A DNA stretch of 64,000 nt from Aliiroseovarius sp. Z3. GTDB taxonomy: Bacteria > Pseudomonadota > Alphaproteobacteria > Rhodobacterales > Rhodobacteraceae. The position numbers and the translations under genes were made by a program. Numbering within the stretch: the stretch's first letter is position 1; the number at the start of each line of letters is the position of its first letter. Shown piece after piece: positions 1 through 10,196 of this stretch. The stretch is from NCBI RefSeq assembly GCF_029105185.1, contig NZ_JAFMZK010000007.1, forward strand, positions 62,001 through 126,000, given 5' to 3'. The notes beneath the pieces are model-generated. The model had not been told where the DNA came from, did not search any database, and worked only from the letters and a program-made list of their open reading frames with translations.

Positions 1-84
1 ATGCGCCAGATCGAGGCTCAGGGTGACATGCTGATCATGTCGAACGAAGCCGGTCGCCAGATGGTGTTCCTGGCCCAGCGCTGA
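1..84 (+). CDS. 3' end of an unidentified gene (partial)
   Basis: An open frame runs from the window edge through 27 codons and stops with TGA at 82-84. It ends in the residues VFLAQR. The gene is cut by the window start, and the ATG at position 1 may be internal. It converges on recO, whose stop lies about 10 bp downstream. There is too little sequence to recognise a family. Confidence 0.4.
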   Translation: MRQIEAQGDMLIMSNEAGRQMVFLAQR

Positions 85-94
85 CGAACCTTGG

Positions 95-826
95 CTAACC
101 CCGCTGCGCCTCGCGCTTCAGGCGATCAATCAGGCGTGCGCGGGCTTCCGGTAAGGGTTTGTCGCCCAGAGCATGCGCCAACCAACGGGTCAGGAAAAAC
201 CCTGTTGTTTGAAGCCCGGCAAGGACGTTGTCGTGCACACCGCTGCCAACCCCCAACAAATCCGGGGGCAAGGGCAACAGGCGATCGGCCCACTCCCCCG
301 CGGCTTCCGCCGATACGGCGCGCCCGGTTTTGGGGGATACATAAGCCAGATCTTCCATCGACCCGGTCACGGCACAGGCTGACAGATCCAGCCCGAAGCC
401 AAGGTCATCCAACAATGCCAGTTCCCATTTCAGATAGGCCGTCGGCCACGCCTCGTTCACGCCCAGAAGGTCCAGCATCGCCTGTGTGCGGTGATAAAGC
501 TGCGGATGTGGCTCACGCTCTGGCAAGGAAAACGTCAAAAGCGAAGTGATCGCGTTCAGTCCAGCCAGCGCGGTACGATCAGATAGGACCGTTGCTCGAC
601 TGCGCAAAGGTTCAACGGAGTAACTGCCAATATGCTCGTCCAGCCGCGCCCGCCACGCGACATCCAATTGCGCGCCCGGTTGCAGGATGGGCGCAATTTT
701 TCGGCTTGTCCCGCCCCGGACCACGCCCGCATGACGCCCGTGCGATTCCGTGAAAACATCAATGATCACCGAGGTTTCACCATGCTTTCGCACGGACAGA
801 AGCGCACCCTGATCCCGCCAATCCAT
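95..826 (-). CDS. recO: DNA repair protein RecO
   Basis: This 243-residue protein matches the usual RecO length of about 240. The N-terminal 80 residues look like the OB-fold that binds single-stranded DNA, starting [17 protein letters not shown]. The C-terminal part carries the alphaproteobacterial pattern CAVTG followed by [11 protein letters not shown]. RecO helps RecR load RecA on gapped DNA. I chose ATG 826 because AGGAGG lies 9 bp upstream; a GTG at 835 sits directly against that Shine-Dalgarno. It is the last gene of the lepB-rnc-era-DUF1491-recO series. Confidence 0.93.
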   Translation of the reverse strand: MDWRDQGALLSVRKHGETSVIIDVFTESHGRHAGVVRGGTSRKIAPILQPGAQLDVAWRARLDEHIGSYSVEPLRSRATVLSDRTALAGLNAITSLLTFSLPEREPHPQLYHRTQAMLDLLGVNEAWPTAYLKWELALLDDLGFGLDLSACAVTGSMEDLAYVSPKTGRAVSAEAAGEWADRLLPLPPDLLGVGSGVHDNVLAGLQTTGFFLTRWLAHALGDKPLPEARARLIDRLKREAQRG

Positions 827-880
827 GCCTGTCACCCTCCTGCGGTCAGACTAGCGGGCACGGCGCTGTTGGCAATGGGA

Positions 881-1213
881 TCAATCCGACAAACCCGGCT
901 CGTCCAACAGATGCCGCCCGTTGCGATCTTCGACCTCGATGACCCACAGGTCAGGATCGAAACTTTTCTGCCGTTCCAGCGCCGCGTCGACATCACTTTC
1001 GTCGCCATCAGCCAAAGCAACCCAGCACCGGTCCCCGGTCATCAGGTCAAAGCTGCGTTGATACGCCACAGCCCGCCCGTCCAGTGTATTCATCTTGACC
1101 AGAACAGCGCCTGCCGTTGCATCGCCCTTCCGGGTGATAAAGGCCGGGATGTCAGACAGGCGCAACCGCGTCAGATAGGCCGCAACCCACAGATCCGCGG
1201 TCAGCCGGGTCAA
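881..1213 (-). CDS. DUF1491 family protein
   Basis: This small soluble protein of 110 residues resembles the DUF1491 family, which is found next to era and recO in alphaproteobacteria. Its function is unknown. It begins with TTG, and the start shares bases with the era stop codon (TTGA overlap, 1210-1213), so translation is probably coupled to era. No signal peptide or membrane segment is visible. The middle has the pattern GDATAGAVLVKMNTLDG, followed by an acidic C-terminal half. Confidence 0.75.
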   Translation of the reverse strand: MTRLTADLWVAAYLTRLRLSDIPAFITRKGDATAGAVLVKMNTLDGRAVAYQRSFDLMTGDRCWVALADGDESDVDAALERQKSFDPDLWVIEVEDRNGRHLLDEPGLSD

Positions 1214-2127
1214 ACGTTGCCATCCTTGAAATCAAGCCCCATCTCGGAATAGCGCTCTTTTTCGTCCAGCCAGTTCGGGCGCACCTTCACTTGCAGGAAC
1301 AGGTGGATCTTGCGCCCCATGAACTCTTCCAATTCGGCGCGGGCGGATTGGCTGACGGCTTTGATGGTCTCGCCCTTCTTGCCCAGAATGATGCCTTTGT
1401 GGCCGTCACGCGCGACATAGATCACCTGATCCACGCGGGCCGAGCCATCCTTGCGCTCTTCCCAGCTCTCGGTTTCCACGGTCAGCTGATAGGGCAGTTC
1501 CTGATGCAGACGCAGGGTCAGCTTCTCGCGCGTCATTTCGGCGGCAATCATCCGCATGGGCAGATCGGCGATCTGATCCTCGGGGTATAGCCATGGTCCT
1601 TCGGGCAGTTGTTCGGCCAGCCATTCGCGCAGGGCCTGAACCCCGTGGCCCTTTTCAGCCGAGATCATGAAGGTCTCGGCAAAGTCATACCGGTCGTTCA
1701 AATCCTTCGCCAAGGCCAACAGCACTTCGGCTTTCACCTTGTCGATCTTGTTGATGGCAAGGGCAACCGTGCGGCCTTTGCCGATCTCTTCCAGACCGTC
1801 GAGAATGCGCTGGACACCCTCGGTCACACCACGATGGGCTTCGACCAGAAGCACGGTGATGTCGGCGTCAGCAGCCCCACCCCACGCGGCGGCGACCATC
1901 GCCCGGTCAAGACGGCGGCGCGGTTGAAACAGGCCGGGCGTGTCCACGAACACGATCTGCGTGTCGCCCTCAATCGCCACACCGCGAATGCGCGCCCGCG
2001 TCGTCTGCACCTTGTGCGTGACAATCGAAACCTTGGCCCCGACCATCTGGTTGGTCAGCGTCGATTTGCCCGCATTGGGTTCCCCGATCAGGGCGACGAA
2101 CCCGGCGCGTTGCGGTTGGTCTGTCAT
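1210..2127 (-). CDS. era: GTPase Era
   Basis: Era is a GTPase that binds 16S rRNA and supports 30S ribosome assembly. The 305 residues show G1 GEPNAGKST near residue 16, G3 DTPGLF near 62, G4 NKID near 127, and a C-terminal KH domain with [15 protein letters not shown] near 240. Length is typical (about 300). The ATG overlaps the rnc stop by 4 bp, and the era stop overlaps the DUF1491 start, so this is the core of a tight operon with rnc. RNase III and Era are commonly neighbours because both act in rRNA maturation. Confidence 0.97.
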   Translation of the reverse strand: MTDQPQRAGFVALIGEPNAGKSTLTNQMVGAKVSIVTHKVQTTRARIRGVAIEGDTQIVFVDTPGLFQPRRRLDRAMVAAAWGGAADADITVLLVEAHRGVTEGVQRILDGLEEIGKGRTVALAINKIDKVKAEVLLALAKDLNDRYDFAETFMISAEKGHGVQALREWLAEQLPEGPWLYPEDQIADLPMRMIAAEMTREKLTLRLHQELPYQLTVETESWEERKDGSARVDQVIYVARDGHKGIILGKKGETIKAVSQSARAELEEFMGRKIHLFLQVKVRPNWLDEKERYSEMGLDFKDGNV

Positions 2128-2810
2128 GTCTTGCTCTCCAACTGCTTCAGCAGGGTGCGGGCAGCCGCTTGTTCGGCGGCGCGTTTTGACGGCGCGGTGG
2201 CGTCGGCGGACCGCCCGTTCGCCAGTTCGGCCTTTATCGTGAACACCGGTGCATGATCCGGCCCTTCACGCGCGGTTTCGACATAGGTCGGCGGGGCCAT
2301 CTTGCGCGCTTGCGCCCATTCCTGCAACGCCGTCTTGGGGTCGCGCGCGTCCTCTTCGACCTTGTCGATCCGCTCGCCCCACAGCGTCAGGATCATCTTG
2401 CGCGCCTGATCAAGCCCCGCGTCCAGATAGACCGCGGCAATCACCGCTTCCATCGCGTCCCCAAGCAACGCTTGTTTGCGCCGCCCGCCGGTCTTCATCT
2501 CGGACCGGCCCAGTTTCAGCACCGCGCCCATATCAACCTGTCGGGCCACATCTGCACAGGTTTCCTTGCGTACCAGCGCGTTATAGCGCGGGGCAAGCGT
2601 CCCTTCAGGGGCATCAGGGTCGTCGCGCAAAAGCTTTTCGGACATCACAAGACCAAGCACCCGGTCGCCCAAGAACTCCAGCCGTTGGTTGTCAGGGCGC
2701 GTGGCCGATGAGAACGACCCGTGAGTCAGCGCGCGGATCAGCAGTTCGGGATCTTTGAACGCGTGCCCGATACGGCCTTGAAAGGCTTGAAGATCGCTGG
2801 ACAGCTTCAC
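2124..2810 (-). CDS. rnc: Ribonuclease III
   Basis: RNase III cleaves double-stranded RNA, including pre-rRNA. The protein has 228 residues. The signature [13 protein letters not shown] includes Glu45 and Asp49; the second metal-binding pair is Asp118 and Glu121 in [17 protein letters not shown] double-stranded RNA-binding domain occupies roughly residues 155-225. The GTG start overlaps the lepB stop (GTGA), and its own stop overlaps the era start. No key residue is missing. Confidence 0.97.
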   Translation of the reverse strand: MKLSSDLQAFQGRIGHAFKDPELLIRALTHGSFSSATRPDNQRLEFLGDRVLGLVMSEKLLRDDPDAPEGTLAPRYNALVRKETCADVARQVDMGAVLKLGRSEMKTGGRRKQALLGDAMEAVIAAVYLDAGLDQARKMILTLWGERIDKVEEDARDPKTALQEWAQARKMAPPTYVETAREGPDHAPVFTIKAELANGRSADATAPSKRAAEQAAARTLLKQLESKT

Positions 2811-3586
2811 TCGATCGCCTTGAAGAACCGGTCAGACCGCCACGTCCAGAAATAAAACAGGCGCTTGCCCGCAGCCGAGAACATGATGCGGTCGGCACGG
2901 CCCAGCAGGTATTCTGCAGGCACGAACCCAACACCACCAGCATTCGGACTGACGCGGCTGTCGGTCGAGTTGTCGCGGTTGTCACCCATGAAGAAATATT
3001 CGCCATCCGGCACGGTGAACACGTTGGTGTTGTCCAAACGCGTGTTGCGGACGTTCAGCACCGAGTGGGTGACACCATTTGGCAGCGTCTCGACCGCCTT
3101 TTCCTTGATGCAAGTACCACCCTGCCCGACCGGGCTGTTGGTACATTGCGGGAAGGTCGCAAAACGCCCCTGCGCTTGCTTGATTTCCTCGAACGTGCCG
3201 TCGGGCACCTGCTTGGCTTCTTCCCCATTTATGAACAGGATGCCGTTCTTGATCTGGATCTTGTCCCCCGGCAATCCAATCAGGCGTTTCACGTAATCCG
3301 TGCCCAGCGACGGGTGGCGAAACACCACGACATCGCCGCGCTCGGGCTCGGACCCCAGCAGCCGACCCGAAATCGGGCAGGACGAGAACGGACAGGAATG
3401 GCGCGAATAGCCATAGGCCATCTTGTTCACGAACAGAAAATCGCCAATCAGCAATGTGTCCTTCATTGATCCGGTGGGGATCCAGAAGGGCTGGAAGAAC
3501 AGTGTGCGGAACACCCCTGCGATAATCAGTGCCCAGAAGATCGTCTTGATCGTTTCCAGGATTCCGTCTTGTTTCTTTTCAGCCAT
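2807..3586 (-). CDS. lepB: Signal peptidase I
   Basis: Signal peptidase I removes signal peptides from Sec and Tat substrates at the outer face of the inner membrane. Numbering from ATG 3586 (259 residues), one membrane helix spans about 12-32, the catalytic serine is Ser40 in PTGSMKDTL, and the general-base lysine is Lys100 in [12 protein letters not shown]. The conserved box [11 protein letters not shown] follows near residue 210. A TTG at 3592 is an alternative start with a GAGG 6 bp upstream. The gene leads the lepB-rnc-era series; 109 bp separate it from acpS. Confidence 0.95.
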   Translation of the reverse strand: MAEKKQDGILETIKTIFWALIIAGVFRTLFFQPFWIPTGSMKDTLLIGDFLFVNKMAYGYSRHSCPFSSCPISGRLLGSEPERGDVVVFRHPSLGTDYVKRLIGLPGDKIQIKNGILFINGEEAKQVPDGTFEEIKQAQGRFATFPQCTNSPVGQGGTCIKEKAVETLPNGVTHSVLNVRNTRLDNTNVFTVPDGEYFFMGDNRDNSTDSRVSPNAGGVGFVPAEYLLGRADRIMFSAAGKRLFYFWTWRSDRFFKAIE

Positions 3587-3695
3587 GTTCAACGTCTGCC
3601 TCTTTCATCGAACTGATCGTTGCCAGCCCATTGGGGATGTGTGGCGATATGGGCGGATGCGCGGGAAGTGTCAAGTTTTGAGGGGCATCAACGCG

Positions 3696-4109
3696 CTATG
3701 CCGGCTGCTTTTCGACAGGTCGCGCTTCGATGACCACAAAAGCCTGCGCCCATGGGTGATCGTCTGTCAGGGTAACATGTATGATGGCCTCGTGCCCGTC
3801 CGGGGTCATTTCGGCAAGCCGGTCGGCGGCCCAGCCGGTGACGGCCATCACGGGCTGACCCGTGCGCAGATTGCTGACCGCCATATCACGCCAGCTTATT
3901 CCCATTGCAAGCCCCGTGCCCAAGGCCTTGGAGCACGCCTCTTTCGCCGCCCAGCGTTTGGCCAGCGTGCCGGCCTCATCCTTGCGCCGCGCGGCTTTGG
4001 CAAGCTCGATCTCGGTGAACACGCGATTGCGGAACCGGTCCCCGAAGCGTTCCAGCGTTCCCTGAATGCGCTCGATATTTGCAAGGTCGGTGCCGATGCC
4101 AAGGATCAT
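3696..4109 (-). CDS. acpS: Holo-[acyl-carrier-protein] synthase
   Basis: AcpS transfers 4'-phosphopantetheine from CoA to apo acyl-carrier protein. The 137-residue protein starts [15 protein letters not shown], giving magnesium ligand Asp8, and has Glu57 in [16 protein letters not shown]. Both are the standard catalytic-site residues. Length fits the family. The ATG overlaps the stop of the upstream LysE-type gene (ATGA). It sits in the conserved pdxJ-acpS-lepB neighbourhood of alphaproteobacteria. Confidence 0.95.
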   Translation of the reverse strand: MILGIGTDLANIERIQGTLERFGDRFRNRVFTEIELAKAARRKDEAGTLAKRWAAKEACSKALGTGLAMGISWRDMAVSNLRTGQPVMAVTGWAADRLAEMTPDGHEAIIHVTLTDDHPWAQAFVVIEARPVEKQPA

Positions 4110-4729
4110 TCCGCACGCACCGTCAGGATTTTCACGCTGGCCGCACCAAACAGGGCCGCAAATGCAAGTTCAAACCAGCGACGCGCGTCGCGGTAGACGG
4201 CAACAGCTTTGGGGGTCGAGAACAAATATGCATATCCGATGAAGACAAGCATTCCGCCGGTGTACAGAAAGACAAACATCCCAGCGATGTGCGATCCGGG
4301 CGCAGAGGGGGGCAAAACGATCGAAAAGACCGCGCCCCAGGACAATATCGCTTTTGGGTTTGTCAGGTGAACCAACGCACCCTTCTTGAAGGCGGCCAGA
4401 CTGGTCCCTTTGGCAACGGCACCATCGGCAATCGCCCCATCAGAAAATGCGGATCTGAGAGATTTGATGGCCAGATACAGCAGATATGCAGCCCCGGCGT
4501 ATTTGACGGTGGTGAACAGCCAAGCATAGGTCAGCATAAGCGCGCCCATACCAAGGGCGGCGGCAATCCCCCAAAAGGCGCCCCCGGCGAGGATCCCGGC
4601 GGCAAAGGCAAGCCCTTGCTGCCGGCCTTCGGACATCGAGGTTGCCGCAATTCCCAGTGTCGCTGGCCCCGGCGAGGCCCCCGCCAACACCCAGCCGACC
4701 CACACGATCGCAAGCTCGAACCCGTTCAT
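4106..4729 (-). CDS. LysE family amino-acid exporter
   Basis: A 207-residue membrane protein with about six hydrophobic segments and the family sequence [11 protein letters not shown] near residue 17. The LysE/RhtB family exports amino acids or related small molecules; the substrate here cannot be told. The segment [15 protein letters not shown] near 125 is the typical second conserved block. The gene is inserted between pdxJ and acpS with 4-bp overlaps on both sides, so it is co-translated with vitamin B6 and lipid genes without an obvious functional link. Confidence 0.85.
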   Translation of the reverse strand: MNGFELAIVWVGWVLAGASPGPATLGIAATSMSEGRQQGLAFAAGILAGGAFWGIAAALGMGALMLTYAWLFTTVKYAGAAYLLYLAIKSLRSAFSDGAIADGAVAKGTSLAAFKKGALVHLTNPKAILSWGAVFSIVLPPSAPGSHIAGMFVFLYTGGMLVFIGYAYLFSTPKAVAVYRDARRWFELAFAALFGAASVKILTVRAE

Positions 4730-5478
4730 CCCCGCGCCTCGTCCATCAGGTCGCGCATTTCGGCCATTGCGTCGGGCAGGCCGCGAAAGATCGCCTCGCC
4801 AATCAGGAAATGCCCGATGTTCAGCTCGACCACTTCTTGCATCGCGGCGATGGGTTTCACGGTGTCATAGGTCAGGCCGTGACCCGCATGCACCTCAAGC
4901 CCCAGCGAATGCGCCAGCGCCGCCCCGTCACGCAGACGCGCAAGCTCTGCATCACGCTCGTCAAACCGGCCTTCGGCATGCAGATCGCAATAGGCACCGG
5001 TGTGCAACTCGACCACCGCCGCCCCCACCCGCGCTGACGCTTCGATCTGCACCGGGTCCGCGGCGATGAACAGCGACACACGACACCCGGCCTCCCGCAG
5101 CGGCGCGATGTATTCAGCAAGTTTGTTGTCCTGCCGCGCGACCTCAAGCCCGCCTTCGGTGGTCAGTTCTTCACGCTTCTCCGGCACAAGGCACACCGCA
5201 TGGGGTTTGTGGCGCAGCGCGATGTCCAGCATCTCATCCGTTGCGGCGCATTCGAAATTCAAGGGCACCGACAGCTCGGCCATAAGCCGGTCGATATCAT
5301 CGTCCAGAATGTGCCGCCGATCTTCCCGCAGATGCGCGGTGATGCCATCGGCCCCGGCCTGCTCGGCCAAAAGGGCGGCACGCACCGGGTCAGGATAGGC
5401 CGACCCCCGTGCATTTCGCACCGTCGCCACGTGATCGATATTCACGCCCAAGCGCAGTTTTTTCATCTGGTTGGCCAT
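4726..5478 (-). CDS. pdxJ: Pyridoxine 5'-phosphate synthase
   Basis: PdxJ condenses 1-deoxy-xylulose 5-phosphate with 3-amino-2-oxopropyl phosphate to make pyridoxine 5'-phosphate. The 250 residues show [17 protein letters not shown] near the N-terminus, HLREDRRHI near 52 and ELHTGAYCD near 160, all hallmarks of the TIM-barrel active site. Length is typical (about 240-250). It lies upstream of the LysE-type exporter and acpS with a 4-bp overlap. Confidence 0.96.
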   Translation of the reverse strand: MANQMKKLRLGVNIDHVATVRNARGSAYPDPVRAALLAEQAGADGITAHLREDRRHILDDDIDRLMAELSVPLNFECAATDEMLDIALRHKPHAVCLVPEKREELTTEGGLEVARQDNKLAEYIAPLREAGCRVSLFIAADPVQIEASARVGAAVVELHTGAYCDLHAEGRFDERDAELARLRDGAALAHSLGLEVHAGHGLTYDTVKPIAAMQEVVELNIGHFLIGEAIFRGLPDAMAEMRDLMDEARG

Positions 5479-5520
5479 GTCGCGCCCCTCTGTTCAATGC
5501 AACTGTCAGCGCGCCAAGTC

Positions 5521-6168
5521 TTACGGTTTTTCCCGCGCTTCGCCAGCCTTGTCTCGCCCGGCTTTCAGACGTTTCTCATATCGCTCTTTCAACTTTTTGA
5601 TGCGACGGCGCTGATACGCATGAATCACGGGATTTGACAGCGCATATCCAAGCGTGCCCGCCACGATGCCGGGAATGATGCACCCCACCAGATAGGGCAG
5701 GAAAACGCGGTGAAAGAACTCGGACATCCGCGACCAATCAACAACGTGATCGGTAAATGGCGCTTTCATATTCATCCAGAAATCAGACGTGGCCGCTGCG
5801 AACTGAGCGGCAATCTCGGGCAAATGCACGCTTGAGGGCTGGCCCAGAATGGCGTTGCCCAAATTCACCGATAGCTCGGCAATCAGCGGGAAGGTTATCG
5901 GATTGCCGACGAAGGTCGCCAGCAACGACGCCAACACGTTGCCGCGGATGATCCACGACAAGCAGGCCGCGGTCAGGAAGTGCAGCCCGAAAAATGGCGT
6001 GAACGAGGCAAAGACACCCGCAGCAATCCCGCGCGAAATCCGGTGCGCCGGATCTGGCAGACGTCGGATACGGTGGATCACGTATTGCGATGCCCGATAC
6101 CATCCGCCCCGTGGATAGAAGAATTCCGCAATGATACGCAGGTATGAGCGCGGATTTCTTTTGAACAC
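5521..6168 (-). CDS. DUF2062 domain membrane protein
   Basis: This 215-residue protein carries a DUF2062 domain, recognisable from the glycine-rich hydrophobic block with FGLHFLTAACLSWIIRGN and the FVGNPITFPL motif near residues 59-95. Two or three membrane segments are visible, and the C-terminus is strongly basic (RRRIKKLKERYEKRLK). Function is unknown. The GTG start at 6168 has AAGGGA 7 bp upstream. It sits 30 bp after rsh and 42 bp before pdxJ, so it is probably in the same transcript. Confidence 0.85.
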   Translation of the reverse strand: MFKRNPRSYLRIIAEFFYPRGGWYRASQYVIHRIRRLPDPAHRISRGIAAGVFASFTPFFGLHFLTAACLSWIIRGNVLASLLATFVGNPITFPLIAELSVNLGNAILGQPSSVHLPEIAAQFAAATSDFWMNMKAPFTDHVVDWSRMSEFFHRVFLPYLVGCIIPGIVAGTLGYALSNPVIHAYQRRRIKKLKERYEKRLKAGRDKAGEAREKP

Positions 6169-6198
6169 GGATGGTCCCTTTCGGCCGAAATTGGCGGG

Positions 6199-8337
6199 TT
6201 ATGGTTTGCGGGCGATGTCCCTGTGTCGGTGAACATCGGCGACATCACTATCTGCTTCTAATGTCAGCATAATGGCATGCAGATGTTCAATATCGCGCAA
6301 ATCTACATCAACAAGTAGGCGGTAGAAATCAGGTTTTCTGTCCAGAAACTTCAGGTCCGAGATATTGGCCTTCTGTTCGCCGATCAGCGAGCAAATGCGC
6401 CCCAGAACCCCGGCATCGTTCGATATGGTCATGTTGATGCTGACCGTATGAATTGCCGGATGCTGCCCGGAATGCCAGTGCAGGTCGACCCAGCGGGAAC
6501 TGTCTTCCGCCAGTTCGGCCAGGGCGTCGCAATCAATGGTGTGCACCATCACGCCCTTGCCCCGATAGGTGATCCCGACGATACGTTCGCCGGGCACGGG
6601 CTGGCAACATTGCGCGCGGGCAAAATCCTGCCCGGTTTCAAGACCAACCACCACGGAATCGCCGTCAACCTCGGCTTCCGCCTCAACACTTTCCGGATAA
6701 AGTGCCGCGATGACGTCGCGCGCCTGCAACTCGGCTGACCCCAATCTCGCAAGCAACTCGTCAACATTGCCCAAACGCATTTGTTTGGCCGCGGTTGCAA
6801 GCGCCTTGTCGGTCGCTTTGCGGCCAACATGTTCGAACGCCACACGGGCCAGCTCGCGCCCCAATCGCACAAAGCGTTCACGATCGACGCTGCGCAGGCT
6901 TTTTCGAATGGCGGCCTTGGCGCGGCCCGTCACCACGATGTCAATCCATGTGGCCTGCGGGCTTTGACCCTCGGCGGTCATGATCTCGACCGACTGGCCG
7001 TTCTTGATGCGCGTCCACAGCGGCACCCGAATGCCATCAACCTTGGCCCCGACGCAGCTGTCCCCGATCCGCGTATGGATCGCATAAGCAAAATCCAGCG
7101 GTGTGGCCCCACGCGGCAGCTTCACGACCTCACCCTTCGGGGTGAAACAGAACACCTGGTCCTGATACATTTCAAGTTTCACATGCTCGAGGAATTCGTC
7201 ATGGTCCTCCGCCGCCTCAAACCGCTCGGTCAGCGAGGATATCCACTTGGCAGGATCGACCGCAAACGGGTTTTCGGCGCGCACACCGTCCTTGTATGAC
7301 CAATGCGCGGCAACCCCGGCTTCGGCCACATCATGCATGGCATGGGTGCGGATCTGAACCTCGACCCGTTTGCCATCGCGACCCGACACGGTCGTGTGAA
7401 TCGACCGATATCCGTTTGATTTCGGCTGGCTGATATAATCCTTGAACCGCCCCGGAATGGCCCGCCACCGTTGATGGATCACCCCCAGAACGCGGTAACA
7501 ATCCGCCTCGTTATCGGTGATGATCCGAAAACCATACGTGTCCGACAGACGCGAGAAGCTCTGGTTCTTTTCCTCCATCTTGCGCCAGATCGAAAACGGC
7601 TTCTTGGCGCGCCCGAACACATCGGCGGTGATCCCCGCCTTGTTCAGTTCCAGCCGGATATCGCCGGTGATCTTCTCGATCACGTCGCCGCTTTCCTTCT
7701 GAAGCCGCAGGAACCGCCGCATGATCGAGTTCCGACCCTCGGGGTTCAGAACATGAAAGGCGAGGTCTTCCAGTTCCTCACGCATCCACTGCATCCCCAT
7801 GCGACCCGCCAGCGGCGCATAGATATCCATGGTTTCGCGCGACTTCTGAACCTGTTTTTCAGGCCGCATGGCGCGGATCGTGCGCATGTTGTGCAGCCGG
7901 TCGGCCAGCTTGACCAGAATGACACGCATGTCCTTGGACATCGCCATGAACAGCTTGCGGAAGTTCTCGGCCTGCTTGGTCTCGGACGAGCTGAGCTGAA
8001 GATTGGTCAGCTTGGTCACGCCATCGACCAGCTCTGCCACCTCCACCCCGAAGATCCTGGACACTTCGGAATAGGTCGACCGGGTATCTTCGATCGTGTC
8101 ATGCAAAAGCGCGGTGATGATCGTGGCATCATCCAACTGCATATCCGCCAAGATTTCGGCAACCGCAAAAGGATGGGTAAAATAAGGCTCGCCGGAATGG
8201 CGGGTCTGGCCGTCATGCATCCGCGCGCCGTATTCATACGCCGCGCGGATCAGTTCGTGATTGGATTTGGGGTTATAACGGCGGATCCGTTCGATCAGCC
8301 CATCAAGATCGAGGTCAAGATCTGGAAGGTCGTTCAT
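6199..8337 (-). CDS. rsh: Bifunctional (p)ppGpp synthetase/hydrolase (Rel/SpoT homologue)
   Basis: This is the long RSH protein that makes and degrades the stringent-response alarmone. The order is an HD hydrolase domain with LLHDTIEDT near residue 78, a synthetase domain with NGYRSIHTTV and EVQIRTHAM near 310-330, a TGS domain near 395-455 and a C-terminal ACT domain after about 635. The intact HD residues predict an active hydrolase. I chose ATG 8337 (712 residues); GTG 8349 would add four residues. It lies 33 bp downstream of rpoZ, the classic rpoZ-spoT arrangement. Confidence 0.94.
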   Translation of the reverse strand: MNDLPDLDLDLDGLIERIRRYNPKSNHELIRAAYEYGARMHDGQTRHSGEPYFTHPFAVAEILADMQLDDATIITALLHDTIEDTRSTYSEVSRIFGVEVAELVDGVTKLTNLQLSSSETKQAENFRKLFMAMSKDMRVILVKLADRLHNMRTIRAMRPEKQVQKSRETMDIYAPLAGRMGMQWMREELEDLAFHVLNPEGRNSIMRRFLRLQKESGDVIEKITGDIRLELNKAGITADVFGRAKKPFSIWRKMEEKNQSFSRLSDTYGFRIITDNEADCYRVLGVIHQRWRAIPGRFKDYISQPKSNGYRSIHTTVSGRDGKRVEVQIRTHAMHDVAEAGVAAHWSYKDGVRAENPFAVDPAKWISSLTERFEAAEDHDEFLEHVKLEMYQDQVFCFTPKGEVVKLPRGATPLDFAYAIHTRIGDSCVGAKVDGIRVPLWTRIKNGQSVEIMTAEGQSPQATWIDIVVTGRAKAAIRKSLRSVDRERFVRLGRELARVAFEHVGRKATDKALATAAKQMRLGNVDELLARLGSAELQARDVIAALYPESVEAEAEVDGDSVVVGLETGQDFARAQCCQPVPGERIVGITYRGKGVMVHTIDCDALAELAEDSSRWVDLHWHSGQHPAIHTVSINMTISNDAGVLGRICSLIGEQKANISDLKFLDRKPDFYRLLVDVDLRDIEHLHAIMLTLEADSDVADVHRHRDIARKP

Positions 8338-8370
8338 CCGGTCCGCCACCCCGCGGGGATCTTAGATCCG

Positions 8371-8727
8371 TTAGCCTTGGCCTTGCGCTTCCATCAGTGC
8401 ACGCAGAAGTTTTTCTTCGGACAGATCGTCCTCGGCTGGCTTGTCAGCAGCTTCAGCCCCCATCAGCAGGGCCATGCTGTCTTCTTCCGGCTCATCGACC
8501 TCAATCTGGGTCTGATGGCTTTCGATCATACGCTCACGCAACTCGTCGGCGGTTTGCGTTTCATCCGCAATCTCGCGCAGCGCAACGACAGGGTTCTTGT
8601 CATTGTCGCGGTCGACGGTGATCTGGCCACCGGCCGAAATTTCGCGGGCACGATGCGAGGCGAGCATTACAAGCTCAAACCTGTTCGGGACTTTGTCTAC
8701 GCAATCTTCAACCGTCACGCGGGCCAT
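8371..8727 (-). CDS. rpoZ: RNA polymerase omega subunit
   Basis: Omega helps beta-prime fold and is part of the ppGpp site on RNA polymerase. The 118-residue protein begins [20 protein letters not shown] and continues with the helical core [13 protein letters not shown], followed by a long acidic alphaproteobacterial tail. ATG 8727 has GGAG 7 bp upstream and is preferred over the in-frame TTG two codons earlier. It precedes rsh, which links the alarmone enzyme to its polymerase target. Confidence 0.95.
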   Translation of the reverse strand: MARVTVEDCVDKVPNRFELVMLASHRAREISAGGQITVDRDNDKNPVVALREIADETQTADELRERMIESHQTQIEVDEPEEDSMALLMGAEAADKPAEDDLSEEKLLRALMEAQGQG

Positions 8728-8811
8728 GATCAATCTCCATTCCTTGCAAGGGGATGTGAAACGCCTATCTAGGGCCGATGCCAGCCGGTTACAAGCAAAA
8801 ACAGGCCTGCA

Positions 8812-9408
8812 TCACGGGAACTCATAGGGTGAAACGCCCTTTTTTTCTTCATCGGGCAGGTCGTCGACCATCTCTTGCACTGTCCTGCCGGTCACCGGGT
8901 GTCGCCAATCGGGCGCGATGTCGGCCAAGGGAATCAGCACAAACGCGCGGTCCTGCATCCGCGGATGCGGCAGGATCAACTGCTCGGGGGCCAATACCTT
9001 CTGGTCTGCCAACGGCAAGTTCATCCAGTGTGACAGCACGGATTTGTCCGGCAAAATCTGGGTGCCATAAGCGATCAGATCCAAATCCAACGTGCGCGGC
9101 GCCCAGCGCGAAGGCCGCTCTCGGCCAAACGACGCCTCGACCCGATGCAAGGCAGACAACAGGTCTTCCGGCGAAACATCCGTGTCGATCCCAACCGCCG
9201 CATTCACAAAGTCGGGACCGGCACCTGCCGGAAAGCAAGGCGTGCTATAATACCGACTGCTTCTGGTGATTCTAAAACCCTGTGCTGCCAGGTGTTCAAC
9301 CGCATCGTGTATGATTTCTGCCGACTCTCGCTGCCTTGACGTAGCGTTACCTCCTAATGAAACCAGCACTTTTGGACAGGTTACATGTGAATTAATTGCT
9401 TGCGGCAC
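8812..9408 (-). CDS. folK: 2-amino-4-hydroxy-6-hydroxymethyldihydropteridine pyrophosphokinase
   Basis: FolK pyrophosphorylates the pterin precursor of folate. Recognisable elements in the 198 residues are VLVSLGGNATS near the N-terminus, FVNAAVGIDTD near 67, the magnesium-binding APRTLDLDLI near 104 and LPHPRMQDRAFVL near 147. The region upstream is AT-rich. The GTG at 9408 lacks a clear ribosome site, so the first 10-15 residues are uncertain. It ends 84 bp before rpoZ. I see no other folate gene nearby. Confidence 0.88.
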   Translation of the reverse strand: MPQAINSHVTCPKVLVSLGGNATSRQRESAEIIHDAVEHLAAQGFRITRSSRYYSTPCFPAGAGPDFVNAAVGIDTDVSPEDLLSALHRVEASFGRERPSRWAPRTLDLDLIAYGTQILPDKSVLSHWMNLPLADQKVLAPEQLILPHPRMQDRAFVLIPLADIAPDWRHPVTGRTVQEMVDDLPDEEKKGVSPYEFP

Positions 9409-9427
9409 CGTGTTGTTTCCCTAGATT
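9400..9427 (+). promoter_or_regulatory. Candidate sigma-70-type promoter for the NYN gene
   Basis: TTGCGG (9400-9405) and TAGATT (9422-9427) are separated by 16 bp on the plus strand in an AT-rich stretch that overlaps the folK start. The predicted transcript start is about 75 bp before the NYN-domain gene. This is pattern matching only. Confidence 0.3.
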
Positions 9428-9508
9428 GCAAATATGTTTCTTCGTTGATTGATTTCTTCATTACCACTCACGGAATTGTTCGGCGAAGCGAATTGGAAAG
9501 GAATTATT

Positions 9509-10069
9509 ATGTTCTACCGGGACGAACGGCTTGCGCTGTTCATTGATGGTTCAAACCTTTACGCGGCCGCCAAATCGCTGGGTTTTGACATCGACTACAA
9601 ACTACTTCGCCAGGAATTCATGCGCCGGGGCAAGCTCTTGCGTGCGTTCTACTACACAGCCCTTCTGGAAAACGAGGAATATTCACCGATCCGCCCACTG
9701 GTGGACTGGCTGAATTACAACGGCTTCTCGATGGTGACCAAGCCAGCCAAGGAATACACCGACTCGATGGGTCGGCGAAAGGTCAAGGGCAACATGGATA
9801 TCGAGCTGACCGTCGATGCGCTGGAGCTTGCGCCGCATATCGACCACGCGGTTCTCTTTTCAGGTGATGGCGACTTCCGCCCGCTGATCGAGTCATTGCA
9901 GCGTCAGGGCGTTCGCGTTTCCGTCGTGTCGACCATCCGCAGCCAACCCCCGATGATCGCTGATGAACTGCGCCGACAGGCCGACAATTTCATCGAGCTG
10001 GAAGAGCTGAAAGACGTGATCGGACGCCCGCCTCGCGAGTTTGACCGCCCCGATCGGTCCGAGGAATAG
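9509..10069 (+). CDS. NYN domain (LabA-like) protein
   Basis: This 186-residue protein belongs to the NYN/LabA-like group, which has a PIN-type nuclease fold. Likely metal-binding acidic residues are in LALFIDGSNLYAAAK (Asp13), NMDIELTVDAL near residue 90 and FSGDGDFRPLI near 120. NYN proteins are thought to act on RNA, but I cannot assign a substrate. ATG 9509 is preferred because GGAAAGGAA lies just upstream; an upstream in-frame start at 9449 adds residues unlike the family. The gene is monocistronic: promoter before it and hairpin terminator after it. Confidence 0.85.
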   Translation: MFYRDERLALFIDGSNLYAAAKSLGFDIDYKLLRQEFMRRGKLLRAFYYTALLENEEYSPIRPLVDWLNYNGFSMVTKPAKEYTDSMGRRKVKGNMDIELTVDALELAPHIDHAVLFSGDGDFRPLIESLQRQGVRVSVVSTIRSQPPMIADELRRQADNFIELEELKDVIGRPPREFDRPDRSEE

Positions 10070-10092
10070 ATCAGCAATCTGAGTGAAGTTTG

Positions 10093-10119
10093 AAGGCCGG
10101 GGCAGGATCCCGGCCTTTT
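10093..10119 (+). terminator. Rho-independent terminator after the NYN gene
   Basis: A perfect 9-bp stem (AAGGCCGGG pairing with CCCGGCCTT) with a 7-base loop is followed by further T residues, 24 bp after the NYN stop codon. This separates the NYN gene from ispH. Confidence 0.75.
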
Positions 10120-10196
10120 ACATTCCCGCGTCGGGCACGCTTCCGACTGGACCTTGCCGTGTAAAATGCGTACCCCTCCCTGCATCGGAGGATGCC

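Noticed and set aside
7471-8772. 433-residue plus-strand frame opposite rsh and rpoZ
   Set aside because: No family features; it mirrors clear rsh and rpoZ coding sequence.
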